Below are positions 1-13,200 of a stretch of DNA of 64,000 bases, in pieces. The stretch covers positions 4,696,796 through 4,760,795 of the forward strand of contig SSNP01000008.1 in the NCBI GenBank assembly GCA_006937955.1, written 5' to 3'. A program made the position numbers and the translations under genes. The stretch's first letter is position 1; each line of letters opens with the position of its first letter. The notes under the pieces are model-generated. The model made no database searches. It worked only from the letters and a program-made list of their open reading frames with translations, and was not told the origin of the DNA. This stretch comes from Pachypanchax playfairii. Taxonomy: Eukaryota > Chordata > Actinopteri > Cyprinodontiformes > Aplocheilidae.

Positions 1-1120
1 CTCTCACAGAAATGATTGTGGGAGTGTTTGTATCAGTGGGTGGGGTTCCCTCACTGGGAAAGCAGAGATGGCCCTGTCCCAAAAACACAGGAAGCTGTTG
101 GGTGGGTTCAGAGGCACTGTTTTGGTAGAACTGGAAGAGGAACGTGAGAACAAGTGTTTCCAAGTGTGTGTGTTTGCAGTCGTGCATGCGTTCTTTCTCC
201 TGTTTGTATCCACATCTAAATAAGGCTCCTCGTAATGTGGCTGATGACTCAAAAGGGTGCATTCATAACAGCCTTTTCTATGAATATGTTCTCGTAAAAT
301 GAGATTATAAGCACGTTATGTTGTGCATGTGAGAGAGGAAAAAAAGGGAGAGTTCTTAGGACAATTGAGGTGAGGAGGAAATGTTGACACCCTGAGAAGG
401 AAAGAGAGGGGAGGGCTTTGGTTGTGACCCTCTGAAAGACAGAAACAAAAACAACAAAGAGAGAGAGAGAGAGAACCTGGGAACACGAGGAGAACTTGGC
501 TCAGGTTGCATCTCACTAAGAGTTTGTCTGAGCAGACACCAGGAAAAAGAGGAAGACTTCAGTGATGTGGAGAACGTGGAATGTAGGAAAAGAAGGAAAA
601 CAGATTTATGTTTAAGTTAAAAAACAGAAATACTTACGAGTGAAAGTTGGTGGAATCAGATTAAGGAGATGGATAAATCCTGGACAGAAAATCTGGCCTT
701 GTCACTTTTCTGGTAAACAGGTATCCAGATTTTTTTTTTCTATGTTGACACAACTTCTTAGAAAACTCCAGGTAATAAGTTGTTTTCTTCTGACCTGACA
801 GCGAAACTTTGTTTTTGTTTTGTCACTTTTTAGGCCATAAATAAGGATGTTGTCTCAACCATTAACTCTTAGTGTCATGAATGTTAGAGGAAAACTTTTA
901 AAACATAAATAAATGTAATTTAGTGAAAATGTTAGTTTGTATTTATTCAAGTTGGGAAATTAGCTTTAGCAGTTTGAATAGCAGCACTAGAAGAGTCTGC
1001 CTGTTCATCTCGCCCTCCGTTATCTACAGTTCTGATCTCGAGTGAATCAGTTTTTATTTTGGGAGTGTTGCTTTCTCAAGCAGTGAGTAATCCTCCTCCT
1101 GTGTGTGTGTTTCTGCACAG
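1..1120 (+). other. limch1: limch1 intron (left edge)
   Basis: This is non-coding sequence upstream of the first visible exon. It holds a short GA run (about 459-474) and ends in a good acceptor, TTTCTGCACAG. I see no exon, so the earlier CH-domain exons must lie beyond the left edge. Confidence 0.8.
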
Positions 1121-1227
1121 GACAACCTTAGTGTGTTTCTTCGTGGCTGTGAGGAATTGGGCCTGAAGGGCTCCCAGCTTTTTGACCCCGGAGACCTACA
1201 AGACACATCAACACGTCCGACTGCCAA
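1121..1227 (+). CDS. limch1: limch1 exon: CH domain, middle part
   Basis: The exon encodes DNLSVFLRGCEELGLKGSQL followed by FDPGDLQDTS, a calponin-homology segment typical of LIMCH1/LMO7. It starts in phase 0 after CACAG and ends two bases into a codon (AA|GTAAGA). CH domains of this type occur in actin-associated proteins. Confidence 0.93.
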
Positions 1228-4200
1228 GTAAGACTCAAAGCATCCGTGTTTTTTAGCTGTCCTTCAAATTTGGTTTCAAAGCTACTGTTCAGAGTTTAAA
1301 GCAGCGGAGGTCTAATTAGATTCTGTTGTCCTTCAAAAGATACAGAGTTCAGTGTTGCAGCAGTTAGAAGATTGAAGGCATTTCTGTTCAAAAAGCTGTG
1401 GATTCTGAGAGATTTGGGACTCTTTGCGTGCACTATTTTAAGAGCCTTTTATGCAGATTTACAGCTCTTTCATTCAGGAACATTACATTTGAAACAGTAA
1501 GTCCAACTTTTGATCCTGTCTATAAAGTTCAAACAAAATTAACAACTGATTCACAAATCACACCGTCCAACCAGAAGATTGAACGTTGCTACTTGAATGT
1601 ACCCGAGTCTCCGAGTTAAATTCTTTTCCACCTTGAAAATGTTCTTCACAGCCATGATCTAAAGTGGAGCAATAAAAGTAACTGTCTTCCGATTGGACAA
1701 TTTATTTGTCATTGAGTTTCACCTTCAAAGTAGTTTTAAATATAAAGATGGAAAAAATTCATTTGTGTAGCTTCAGAGACACGCAGTGGAAACGTTCTGG
1801 GATTTATACACTTCTCAGATTTTCTATCTGTGATCAAATATTTTGAAAAATGTCAATTCTCGAGCAAATTTTTGACTTAAAGTGACAAAATAAACTTGCA
1901 GTTTCAGTATCTGCGTACGTTACAGAGAATACAGTTGGTGTTTTCTTAGAAAGAGAAAGTTTAAGTTGCGATCACATGACTGAAACAAACATCAGGTTCC
2001 TTAGTTTGAAGAATCAGCCAAGCAGATCATTTAATAATGTCTTTTGTTCTTTGTGACAGAACTTTAGTTACATGTTTGTTTGTTTCCACAAGCTTGATTG
2101 GATTTAGAAGTCATGTGCTGTTGCTGAACACTTTGCCAATAGAAACTCGTCTTAAACACCTGATGTGTTTTTCATTGTGCATTTCGTTCTGCCAGTCAGT
2201 CTGTCTGTCATCTTCTCCGTCAGACAATCAAGCTGTTCACTGCAACATAAATGTGTAAATGACAGTCAATAGAAGTTTGTACAAGCTTGTCAATGAAGCA
2301 ACAATAGCACATCTGTTTGACACAACTGGTTTCTGTCCAAATATAACAAAGAGGATTGCATCACTTACTGAACCATGACTCCTACTTTGTTGCTTGGTAA
2401 CAAAGCCAACTGCTTATTGTTTTTATACACTATGTGTTTGTGGGAATGTGTGGGTGTTTCAGTGTGCTTTACTTCACTGTCTTGTGTTAAGTGTGTCTAA
2501 CTTCATTCACAGAAGGGTTGAGAAAGCTGCTCCGGGAGATTATATGTTCTGGTCAGAGATGTAGCTGCTGCTCTGACTCTGGTGGACCTAAAATGGACTT
2601 AAAGCAAAATTATTTACATACACTGATGTGTTTTGGTGTCGTGGATGCAGGATTTTTCTGTAAGCTTAGTTATAAACAACCTTATTTTGACCCAGTGTAA
2701 ATAAACTGTTACATGCATCAGATTTCATCATGATTCTCTGACGAGCAAGTGTCATTGAAAGACCATATGCTACTAGCTGTATTGTGGCCACTTTATTTAT
2801 TTATTGAGCTTAAAGCTACACAACTGAAGACTTTGTTGCATTTAAAAGATTAGACCCAGATAAGCAGAAGCTGTCAAATGTTTACACATCTGAGAAGTTC
2901 TGTGGAAAGCCAATAACGTTTAGAAGCACCACCCGAAGGGAGTAAATGGCATAATTTGTAGAACATCAGATATTCACATGTGAGAAAAGGTATAAGAATA
3001 ATAGAATTTGAACTAAAAGAAATGACCTCTTTTCAAATATGAAAGATGATTAAAAATTGTAGAAAACTCTATTAGCTGCTCTGGATTGACTCATTCTGTG
3101 AAAAATTATTTGGAAAAACTGCAATAAACAGTAATTCTAAAAATCCAGGAAAAAAAACAAAAGTCTGTCACATTAAAACACTGAAGAGCAAACAGTGTTG
3201 TTATTGTTCAAGTACTTCTGTGCTTTTATCAGTGGTTATGTAATCTTCCATTGTACAGGATGCTGTTTTCTTGCACCTTATAAGTGCAGGAGACGCTTTC
3301 TGTATTTCTCTCAGGAGACAAACTCAGGACGAGCTTCTAATCATCCAGAAACAGCTGTAAACAAAGAGCTGGGAAAGACAGACAGGTTTCATTTCACTAT
3401 GAGCTCAAGTTACAAATATACTTTGGTTCTCAACATGTTCACTGAAATTAAAATGTAAAATCCATGTTTTCCTCTGATCTGCAGATATGAACCAGATCAA
3501 TTAATAAAAATCTTTTAAACACTGAGCAGTACTGAACTGCTGCAGCTTGATACATTCAGAAAGTGTCAGGATAAAAAAAATAAACATACATTTAAACAAC
3601 ATACTCTGAAATTATTTCACAAGGCTGATATTCTTTTTTCTCACAGTCATAATAATATGTAGTAAATAATATGTAATGTTTTAACTGTTTTAAAGGTACA
3701 GTATGTAAGAATTTTACAGTGAAATACTCACACAACAGTTTAATGTTCCACCGATGTTGAAAATAAAGTCACATTGTAACAGATCTGGATCTCAGTCGGC
3801 TGGGTGGTCGTTAGTTTCTGTCATTTTAAAAAAGCTAGCCGGAATCATTATTTACACGTCCAGACTTCCTGGTTCCATAACGAATCACATGTGAGTCTGC
3901 AAGGCTGCCAAGTCTTCAACACAAGCAGCTGGAATTCCACAACGAGCAGCAGCAAAAAGTAAGAAACCACCATCCTTCAAATAGCTGAGCTGCACGTGAT
4001 GGGGCGTTTAAACACACATAGGAAAACTCAATGCTGAACAAATTGACCTTCAGATATTCCCAAAAATTTAACAAATACAATAGAAACTAAATGAGGATCA
4101 ACCTCAGATCTGGCAACTCAGCAGAAACATCAGGGAGGGGAGGGGGTGAGGGGCTGAGAACAGACATTTTTTGTTTTTCTACATGAGCTGCAGGATTTGG

Positions 4201-7200
4201 ATTAACAACAAAGTCTAATTCTTACATACTGCAGCTTTTAAAGCTAAAATTAAAAATTGTCAATTCATCATTGGAACTACTGTGATAAAATCCTCCTTGC
4301 TGACTGGTTGAGATTTAAAGACTAACCCTGTACAACTGACAGATGTTTACAGTGACTGTAGTGTCTAAATATGACCTAATACTGAATGGAATCTGAGACA
4401 TTTTTACAGAACAACAGCAGAGAAAAGCTTTCTGTTCTCATGTTTATTCAGTTGACAGAGAGGTGAATGAAGAAAAGAGAAGGTTTACAGATCGTTCCCC
4501 TCCAGCTACTTCTGTCTCCTCCTCCTTCTGCATTTCTCAGGTGTTTGTTCTCCTGCTAAAGTCATGCAGCCACAATTTAGGTCTCACTTTTCTTTGACCC
4601 TCAGGTGGCTACCTAAATACATCACCTCAATGTCTTGAATTCATTCAGAAAAAAAAAAATATTGGCACAAAATCATTTTTATTTCCAACTTTTTTTAGGT
4701 TATAAAAGACTTAAGTTCACAGCTTTAAATCTTAAAGGAAAAGCAAACCAGAATTTAAGGAAAAATACTTTCTTTTAGAAAAATTTTAGATTGTAATTAG
4801 TCCAAGAGCTGCTCTGGTTTCCATATTGGAGTAAACAGTTATTATGCAAAGTGCTTTAGCCTGTCATCATCATAAGCGTTGGGCAGTTGTTTGTGGTTAA
4901 CCAAAGTCCCCTGCAGCATAAAGAGCTGCTAAACTGGGACGATGTCGCTCATGCAAATGGACTTTTGTTTTATTGTCTGCTGATTTAGTTACAACACTGA
5001 TTCACATCTGTCTCTGTCTTTTTGCTTTTCTCCAGGGGAAGTGACTGGAGTCGAAGGCTCAAGAATGTAAGTTTTAACCATTAGATTATACTTGAATCAG
5101 TCGTTTGTGTGCTAAATGTATGTTTGGATGGAAAAATGGTTATTTTAACCCACAGTGTCTGTTTTTACTGCAACTGCTTTCTTTTATCGTTCATCACATA
5201 CTGGTAACGCGTCATCCTCATTTTTTAGACATCTATTATCATAAAAAGTGTTTGAAATGTTCTTTTTTTAAATTATTCTGTTTTATTTTATGAATTCTTT
5301 AGGATCATCTTTTAGCTTCATATTTAGTATGTTTATTTAAAATGTTTAACACATGTTGATTTTTTATACCCTTATTGCAGATCTTTATAATTTTTTGCAC
5401 CACATTTGTTCCCTCATCTTTTTTCCCATCAGTGTTGAGCAGATTGTGCAACATTTTTCCAATTTGGTTGTTTATAATACTGATGATACTAATAACAATA
5501 ATGAAAATAATAATATCTCTTTAAGAAGTAGAAACATTTTTTTAGCCCTGCCCACTCTGCAGTCAAAGCAGTCCCACTCATTCTGTTTGCTCACTTTCTC
5601 TCTTCCACGCTCGGTGATGCCGGTGTACACTGAACCAGCTGCAGCGCTTGCCTCTCCTGCTCAATTAGCTGACTAAACACAGTGAGTCTCAGCTACATTA
5701 GCCAGCATTTACCCCAGAAGCAAATGGCTCAGAATTTCTTCAGCCTCCGACACTTTTGCCAGGACCTGGTTCTGTTGCTATGAATTTGTGCTTCATGTAC
5801 AGAACTGAGGACTTGATAGCAGCTGTTTCTGGAACACATCACATACTGCGAGGTGAAGAACCTGCATCGTGGGGAATTTGCTGATGTGGTCATGAAGGTG
5901 GTGTTTAGTAAACAGATCTGATGTTAAGGTGAATAAAGATGCTTGAATGGGTGGAACACTGCTGGAGTCATCATGTGCTTGTTTAGCAGGTGTTAATAAG
6001 ACGATCCAGTTATTATGAATAGATAGGATCTGCAGCTATATGTACCATTTTGTTAGAGTTGTTTCATGCATGAGCTGTTAAGTCTATTTATCTGCATTTT
6101 TGGGTTTATTATACTTTTGTGTGTGTATGACTCAAGTGTGACTGAATGCAAAGCAAAGAGATGATTGTTGTTGTTCAGTAAAACCTCTTTGACAGGTCTT
6201 GTGTCACTGCAGACAGCTGCTGAAACTGATGAGGCAAAGCAAGTGTGATACCACTCATCACCTCTGTGTAGAGCCTGTTGTTGTTGTTCCTGTCACTCAA
6301 AACTCATCTGTGGTATTTTTAAACAAATGTTTTCTTTTCAGCTACTGTATCTCAGTCTTCATGTCCAAGTTTCGGTCTGATTTTGTCAGCTGGTTGGTTG
6401 GATGATGCATGTGTAAATTATACATGCACAGTTGTGAAATTTTAGCTGTTGCGGATGTTGTAGTGATCAATATAGATGTGTTTGAAGCTCAGCGTTAATC
6501 AAGTGGAACACACTGGATAGTGACCTATTTTCATTGGAGCTGGACATTCATCATGCTGCTGACAGTGAAGTACTATAGTATCTGCAGTCCGAGTACAGCT
6601 TCAGAGTACCCACAGTACTTTACAAGCATTTCTTTTTACTAGTTATTTTTAACATAACCAGAAAATATCATTTACAGAAACTAGTTTTTTGGCATTCATT
6701 TTTAATAAGTTAATTTAATTTGCATTCTTTTGTGTATATTTGCTGCTTAGTGGCACTGAACGATTAGTAAACAAAGGATTCATTTTCCTTCAGAGTTCAC
6801 TGTCTAACACAGAAAATGAGTCATTTGGCCTTGTGTTTCGTCTGACCAGCAGGCGAGTCCCTGTGCTTGTCCTCTCAGTGTATTTGAATGGCAGAAGCTG
6901 TTTGCACTGACAGTACATCTGAAATAAACACGCTAAGCCATGCTGAACTCTCCTATCAGAGGAATCCCTGTGGACTACAAGTTGACATAGACACTGTAAA
7001 TAGAACTGGAAGCCCTTTTCTAACAGTGTTAAAGGTGCAGCCCTGTATGTTCTCAGTGTCAGTGTGTACAGTCTTCATTTTAGGCATTTAGCTGACCATA
7101 AAGAAGCTTAGTCCAAATACTGTAAGCTTAAGTTCCTCAGTCACACTGAGTATTAGCACGAGGCCCAATGATGCAACAAAACCAAAGCACAGATTCCTTC

Positions 7201-10200
7201 AACTGCTTCTTCAGAAATGTGTTTGAGAGACTTTAGACTGACCTGATAATTTATGCACTCAGGGGTTAAAGTTGGTAGCAGGTGAATATAAATCACACTG
7301 ACCACTAAAAGGTTGTATATATCATCAGAAGATAGTGTCTGTGACAGGTTTCAGGGTCCAGACAAAAGCCTGGGCTTGTCGTGTTTGTGCAGGATGCTTT
7401 TGCTAATATTTAACTTGGCTGGACTGTAATGGCCAGAAGAGCAATTTGTACGACTTTTCAGTAAAAAAAAAAAGGAAAATGGAAAACATAAAGGAACATC
7501 AACCATAAGAAAGCATTTACATTTATATGATTAGTAAAAATGTCTGTAAATAAATTTAAGAGTAAAAGTTTACAAAAAAAAATAGTGTTTGGTCAATTAT
7601 TTATTTGTTGGAATGTTTTTTTCTTGATAATAAATCTTACATCATTGTTTATCACTGTTTTTTTTCTTCTCCGATGGAGAGGAAAATGCTTCTGTGGGTT
7701 GAACAGCAGAGTTGACCATGTTGGTTTTGACCATGAAAAACTTGCCAAATCTTCTTTTCCAATGCCAAACAGCTTATTCTGCTGTTGCCTCTTGTTTAAA
7801 GCTTCAGGTGCCCGAGGTATGACAATTTGATGCTTGTTTCTTGTCTGGTAATTTAATCCAACGGACACCAAACAAGCATCAACATCAGAATAAGCTGTTT
7901 GATATTAGCAGAGACTGAAATCATCATCTTGATTCTTCTTAAAACTTAGTTGTACCTGTTTAAAGTAAATTAAAGTAAGTTTGACTAGAACATAATTTTT
8001 CTCTCTTACAAAAAAAATCTCAAATCTTCACATGCAATGTTTCCCTGACGCTCAGAGCCATTTATAATTGTATTTGCTAAAAGTATTTAGAGGACTTGCA
8101 GCAGGGTAATCAGTGTTTTCTTTGAGGCTTTTCTCCAACTTTTCTCCAAACCAGCCTCACAAAGCTAATTTCACCCCATTGAATGACGTTTCTGTATCTT
8201 TTCTCTTCAGGTTTTAATCACCATCTACTGGCTCGGTCGTGCTGCCAACAGCTGTACCTCCTACAGTGGGCCCACGTTGGACCTGAAGGAGTTTGAGGGC
8301 TTGTTGTCACAAATGCAAAAGGTTTATAAAACTATATTGTTTAATATTAATGGACTAAAGGTTGTAATTAGCGTCTAAAGAGTGACCACTGTCAGCAGCT
8401 GCTACTGTGGTTGTAAAGTTAATTTGTCATTATTCACTGCTGATGCAATATGTTGTAATCGGTAATAAGAATAGTACTTTTTGTAAGAATTATACAGCTT
8501 GTCTTGGTAACTAAATGTTCAGCCAGTGTGACCTGAAGCAAGATGCACACTCATGAAGTGTGTCCCAAAGTAAATGGTAAAGCAGAGACTGTGTTTAAAA
8601 CTCCTGAAATTTCCCAGAAATGATCTCAGGGAGAAGATAACGTTATCCACCTCAGGTCCAGTCATGACCTGTAGAAAACTGGCCTTTAGTGGAAATCTCA
8701 AGCTGTGTTTTACTCTGTTTCTGTCCAAAAGGACTGAAAAAAGTTGGAACTCGTCTGACGAATGTCCTTTCTGTGACAATCAGTCATATCCATGATGTCA
8801 TCCTCATGCAATTTATTCCACAATATGATTTCCCTTTGCTGTATATAAAATAAGAAATCTCTTGTCAGGCCAGTAGAATCTGTTTACCAGATGTTCACAT
8901 CTTGCAAATGAACAAAATAAAAACATATTTATATTATTTATATTACTGTAAAAAGTGGGATTTAAGTTTAAGTGCATCATTATCTGGTCATACTAAAAGT
9001 ATCTACAAAGCTAGATCAGGTGTGTATTTAGCCTGGTCTGCATGCATATTCTGTTAAAGTAGCTTTAAAAATGCCGAAAACAACTGTTTTATGACTTAAA
9101 TCTAAAATAATTGAGGATAGTTTTTGTTTTGATGACTTGTGTTTTAAGATGTTCGACCTTGAGAGGTATAAATATGAGCATGACATTTAAAATAACGACT
9201 TCAAAGCAGAAATGAATTCAATCACAGTTTAAACTGATGTCATCACCTTCAGAGTGAGTTTCATACCTAAAAACAATTTGTTTTCTAAGGACAGCCTGCA
9301 AATGTACCAGAAAAAGACAGTTCTCACATGTCGTGAAGCTTTCAAGAAAACAGAAATGTTTACAAGACCTTAGAGTTGCATAACGGAGGGTAAGAGGTCA
9401 GGAAAAGGAAGTCATTTGGTAGACAGGAAAGGTCTTTCTCCACCTTCCATTAGTGGCAAAAACACATTTCAGCTGTTGACAGAAACGGGGAACGGTCACT
9501 AAGGTGAAGAGAGAGAGTAATTAAAAGGGATGTAAGCAGAAGATAACAAGCATTTTCTAAAAGGTTGTTGAGTAAATAGATGTGAACTGTTGAGTTAGTT
9601 TAGATGTTTGTTAGAGACACAAATCTAAAGCCACATCACTCAAGTTTTAAGGACTTCTGTGAAAAGATCTAAGCAAAAGAAAAGATTTTATAACATCTGA
9701 ATGTTTGTTTTTATGTGTGTGTTGCATTTTAACACCCTTTATTTACATCTTCTCAGGAGGCGGAGGTGGCAGATAGCCCAACACGCAGCATTCGGGACAG
9801 CGGCTACGTTGACTGCTGGGACTCTGAGCGCAGTGACTCTCTCTCTCCACCACGCCACGGACGCGAGGACTCATTCGACAGCCTGGACTCCTTCGGCTCA
9901 CGCTCACAACAGACTCCGTCACCTGACGTCCTGGTTGCCCGCGGCAGCAGCGATGGTAGGAAATCATCTTTTCCCTAGAGTTGCTCCCTACAGGAGTCTC
10001 CACAGCAAGTCTTCTGTCTCCATCTGTCCTCTGAATCCTCTCCTGTTTCACCAACAAAGCTCATGTCCTCCTTCACTACATCCATGTCTCCTCTCTGGTC
10101 TTCCTCTAGACCTCCTGCCTGGTAGTTCCTACCTTAGCATCCTTTTCCCAATAAACCCACTGTCCCTCCTCTGGACATGTCCAAACCATCTCCCTTTAAG

Positions 10201-13200
10201 ATCAGTTTCTTTGTTTTTCAATTTAAGAGTTAGAACAATTATCCTTTAAATTAAAATTTTTAGATTAAATCTTCTCAAATCTGTGAAATAAGTTGTTTTA
10301 AATACTAAATAATTCAGTCTGGGCTTTGTTGTTGATAGCTGAGGTGTACAGATAAAATAGAGATAAATGGGGACAGATTGTTTCTCTGTTTCCGCTGTAG
10401 TAAATCTGGTTGCTGCTTCACAGGACTACACCCAGTACTGGTTAAAACTATACTCCCAGTGTACTTGCTGTTTGTTTAGAGCAGCTTATGGTTATTGTTT
10501 AGCTTTAACTGGATCTATATATGTATTGTAAATAGAAGAGAAGTTCTATGACGACCGTGTTGATAATGTTAAGGTCAAATTACCTTCACAGATCAGATTC
10601 CTCTTTCAAAATGTGTTTTTTTTTAAAGGTTCATCAGTACCTGTCTGAGTTTAGAGACTCTGAGCTTAAACTTAAACACTATCACTGAAACATCAGCAGT
10701 TGCTGATGGCGTGTTTGTGAAATATCATGATTTCTTTTTTAAGGTGTGAGTAGAAATCATAGGGCTCTTGTGTAGCTGTTGATTGTTACACTGTTTGTTT
10801 ATTTGACCCTTTAAAATATAATAACAATCTATAAAAGATTCCAGCAGTCATCAGTGTCATTTTTCATTGTTTAACTGCATGTAGTAAAACATAGAACAAT
10901 GCTTTAAATCCTGTTTGTTGTTTTTATGAGGAAGAACAAAGGGAACAACTCTCTCCACATTCAAGGCAGTTGTTAAACTGAGCTAGTAGATTTTGGATGG
11001 TGACGTAATTATTGTTTTTATAAAAAGAATAAAATCATATTCAATGGGTGAGACTTGCAGTTTGATGGTTTTTAAAAGCTGATAAAAAAAAATCAGATTA
11101 TGCAGTTTTGGTTTTCAAAACATCCTGAATGAGAGCCAATAAACTTGAACATTTCCATCCCAGTGATGAGAGACTGTTGTTTTCCTGTTGTAGTTTCCTC
11201 TACAGATCAGCATGCAGCTGCCTCAAAACATCTACTTTGTGTTCACTGCAGAACTTTTACCTACCTGTCTCACTACCTACACGTTATACTGTCAAGGTTA
11301 TTGTGGTCCCACAAGAATTTATCTGAACCAAAGCTCAAATAAAAACGACATCAAATTTATTTATAACTAATATTATTAAGGAGTGAAGTTACAGAGTTTT
11401 GCCAACTTGACTACTTGCATTAAACCTTTTTTTTTATTATTTTAAATTTATTTCAAATTTATTTAGAAACGTATCTTGTTTTAGTCATGTTTAGAAGATT
11501 TTGTATTTAAAATTGTTTTTACATTTAGTTGAACAGTTTCAATGGAAATGTGATTATTGGGTCATAAAACGATCAGTGTGCAGCTCATACCCAGAGGCAC
11601 AGACCAGAGAATCGAGAACAGTGTAACAATGATAATCTGGTCACGGGAGATTTTCACCACACCCACAACAAAAGCAGCACTTTAATAAAATCTGCACAAA
11701 TGTGGCCGAGTTTCTAGTGTGATCTTCAGACAAAGTCTGTCGTTTATTCTGCAGCAATGGTTCGACTTCATTATAAAGATGGGAATTATTGAACAAAAAG
11801 CAGATTTTAAATAAATCTAAGAAAGAAATTTTTTATTGGCATCTCTCTTTTACTCGGGCTGATTTAGATGGATACACAATTAATAAATGAGGGATTTAAA
11901 AAGCTGCTGTTTTCATTTGATAGTTTTGTAGTGTAATACACATCAGTTAAAACTTTATGAAAAAAACATTAAAGTGTGTAGCTAAGATGTTTTAATTGTT
12001 TTGTAGAAAATATGACCTCAAATCCCAATTTAAATATTTTTATCTGTGTGCTGCATTTTATAACATATAACTTGTATTATGCAAGTGTTATGTATACTAA
12101 TGAAAACTTCTAATGTCGTAATTACCACAAATTAATTATGACAAACAAAAGAATCACCATTATACATTTCCTATTGATTGGGACATTCCAAAATCAAGAC
12201 CACAAGCAATTTTCATATAATATATTTGCTGTCTGACAAAAACAACCTCTGGACTTTTAATCAGATCTAATCTCAGAACATGATGGGTATACTTCATAAT
12301 TTGAACATATACTTCTTCTCTATGACACTTTTTTATACATCTGTTAACTATAATAATGTCTTGCTGCTATGAATGCTGCTGACGACCTAATACAGGGAGT
12401 AGGATGATTTAATTTCCTATAACTAATGTTAATGTTTTGGTGGGCTTTGCATTCTTTCTTTATCTTCAGTATTTAAGTTACTAATAAACAGATTAAACTC
12501 CACATCCTTTCATGTTCTGTAACAGTGTTTATGTAAAAAGTTGGTACAGTGTGGCACTGACGCGTGATCCAAGCTCTCGCCATGTGGACAGAGAACACAT
12601 CTTCCCACAAAAACACATGTTGCTCCTTAAAGATGGATTACCGTGGAGGGGAGATCCACTCATGTTTCCAATCGATGGGTTAGGAGTCATGACTAAACCA
12701 TTCATAGTTGGAAGTGCAGATGCCTCTGAGCCTTTTTTTGGACTTTGATCTGTCAGACCTAACAACCCAAAAACCGCCTATTGATAGAAAATGAGTTTTT
12801 CACAAGTTAAATGTGACATTTGTTTCCACCAGCAGATGTGGCAGCTTCCACATGCATCTGATCAGAACTGAGGAAAGATTTTATGGTTTAGATCTGTTTG
12901 AAAGTGCAGGATTATAGTTGAAATCTATATACATTAAGTCATAGTTCACAGACAGAGTGCAGAAATGCACAGAGGGAGGGGACGGTAGCAGTAAGCTCTT
13001 GAAGTGGAGTTTCTTGGAGATTTTGGGTTAAGACAGACTATAGATACTAATTTCCTTGTTTTTATATTTTACAACCACAATTGTAAAATAGTTGGAACAC
13101 TTTGTGAAATGTAAATAAAAATAGATTGCAGTAGTTTACCTTTTATTTACAACAAAACAATGCATCAGATGTTGAAACTGACCTCATTTTAAATTTGATG

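Noticed and set aside
9701..10249. 182-codon plus-strand frame over the limch1 exon at 9757
   Set aside because: It is a shifted frame of the exon that continues into the intron. The frame encoding SIRDSGYVDCWDSE is the real one.
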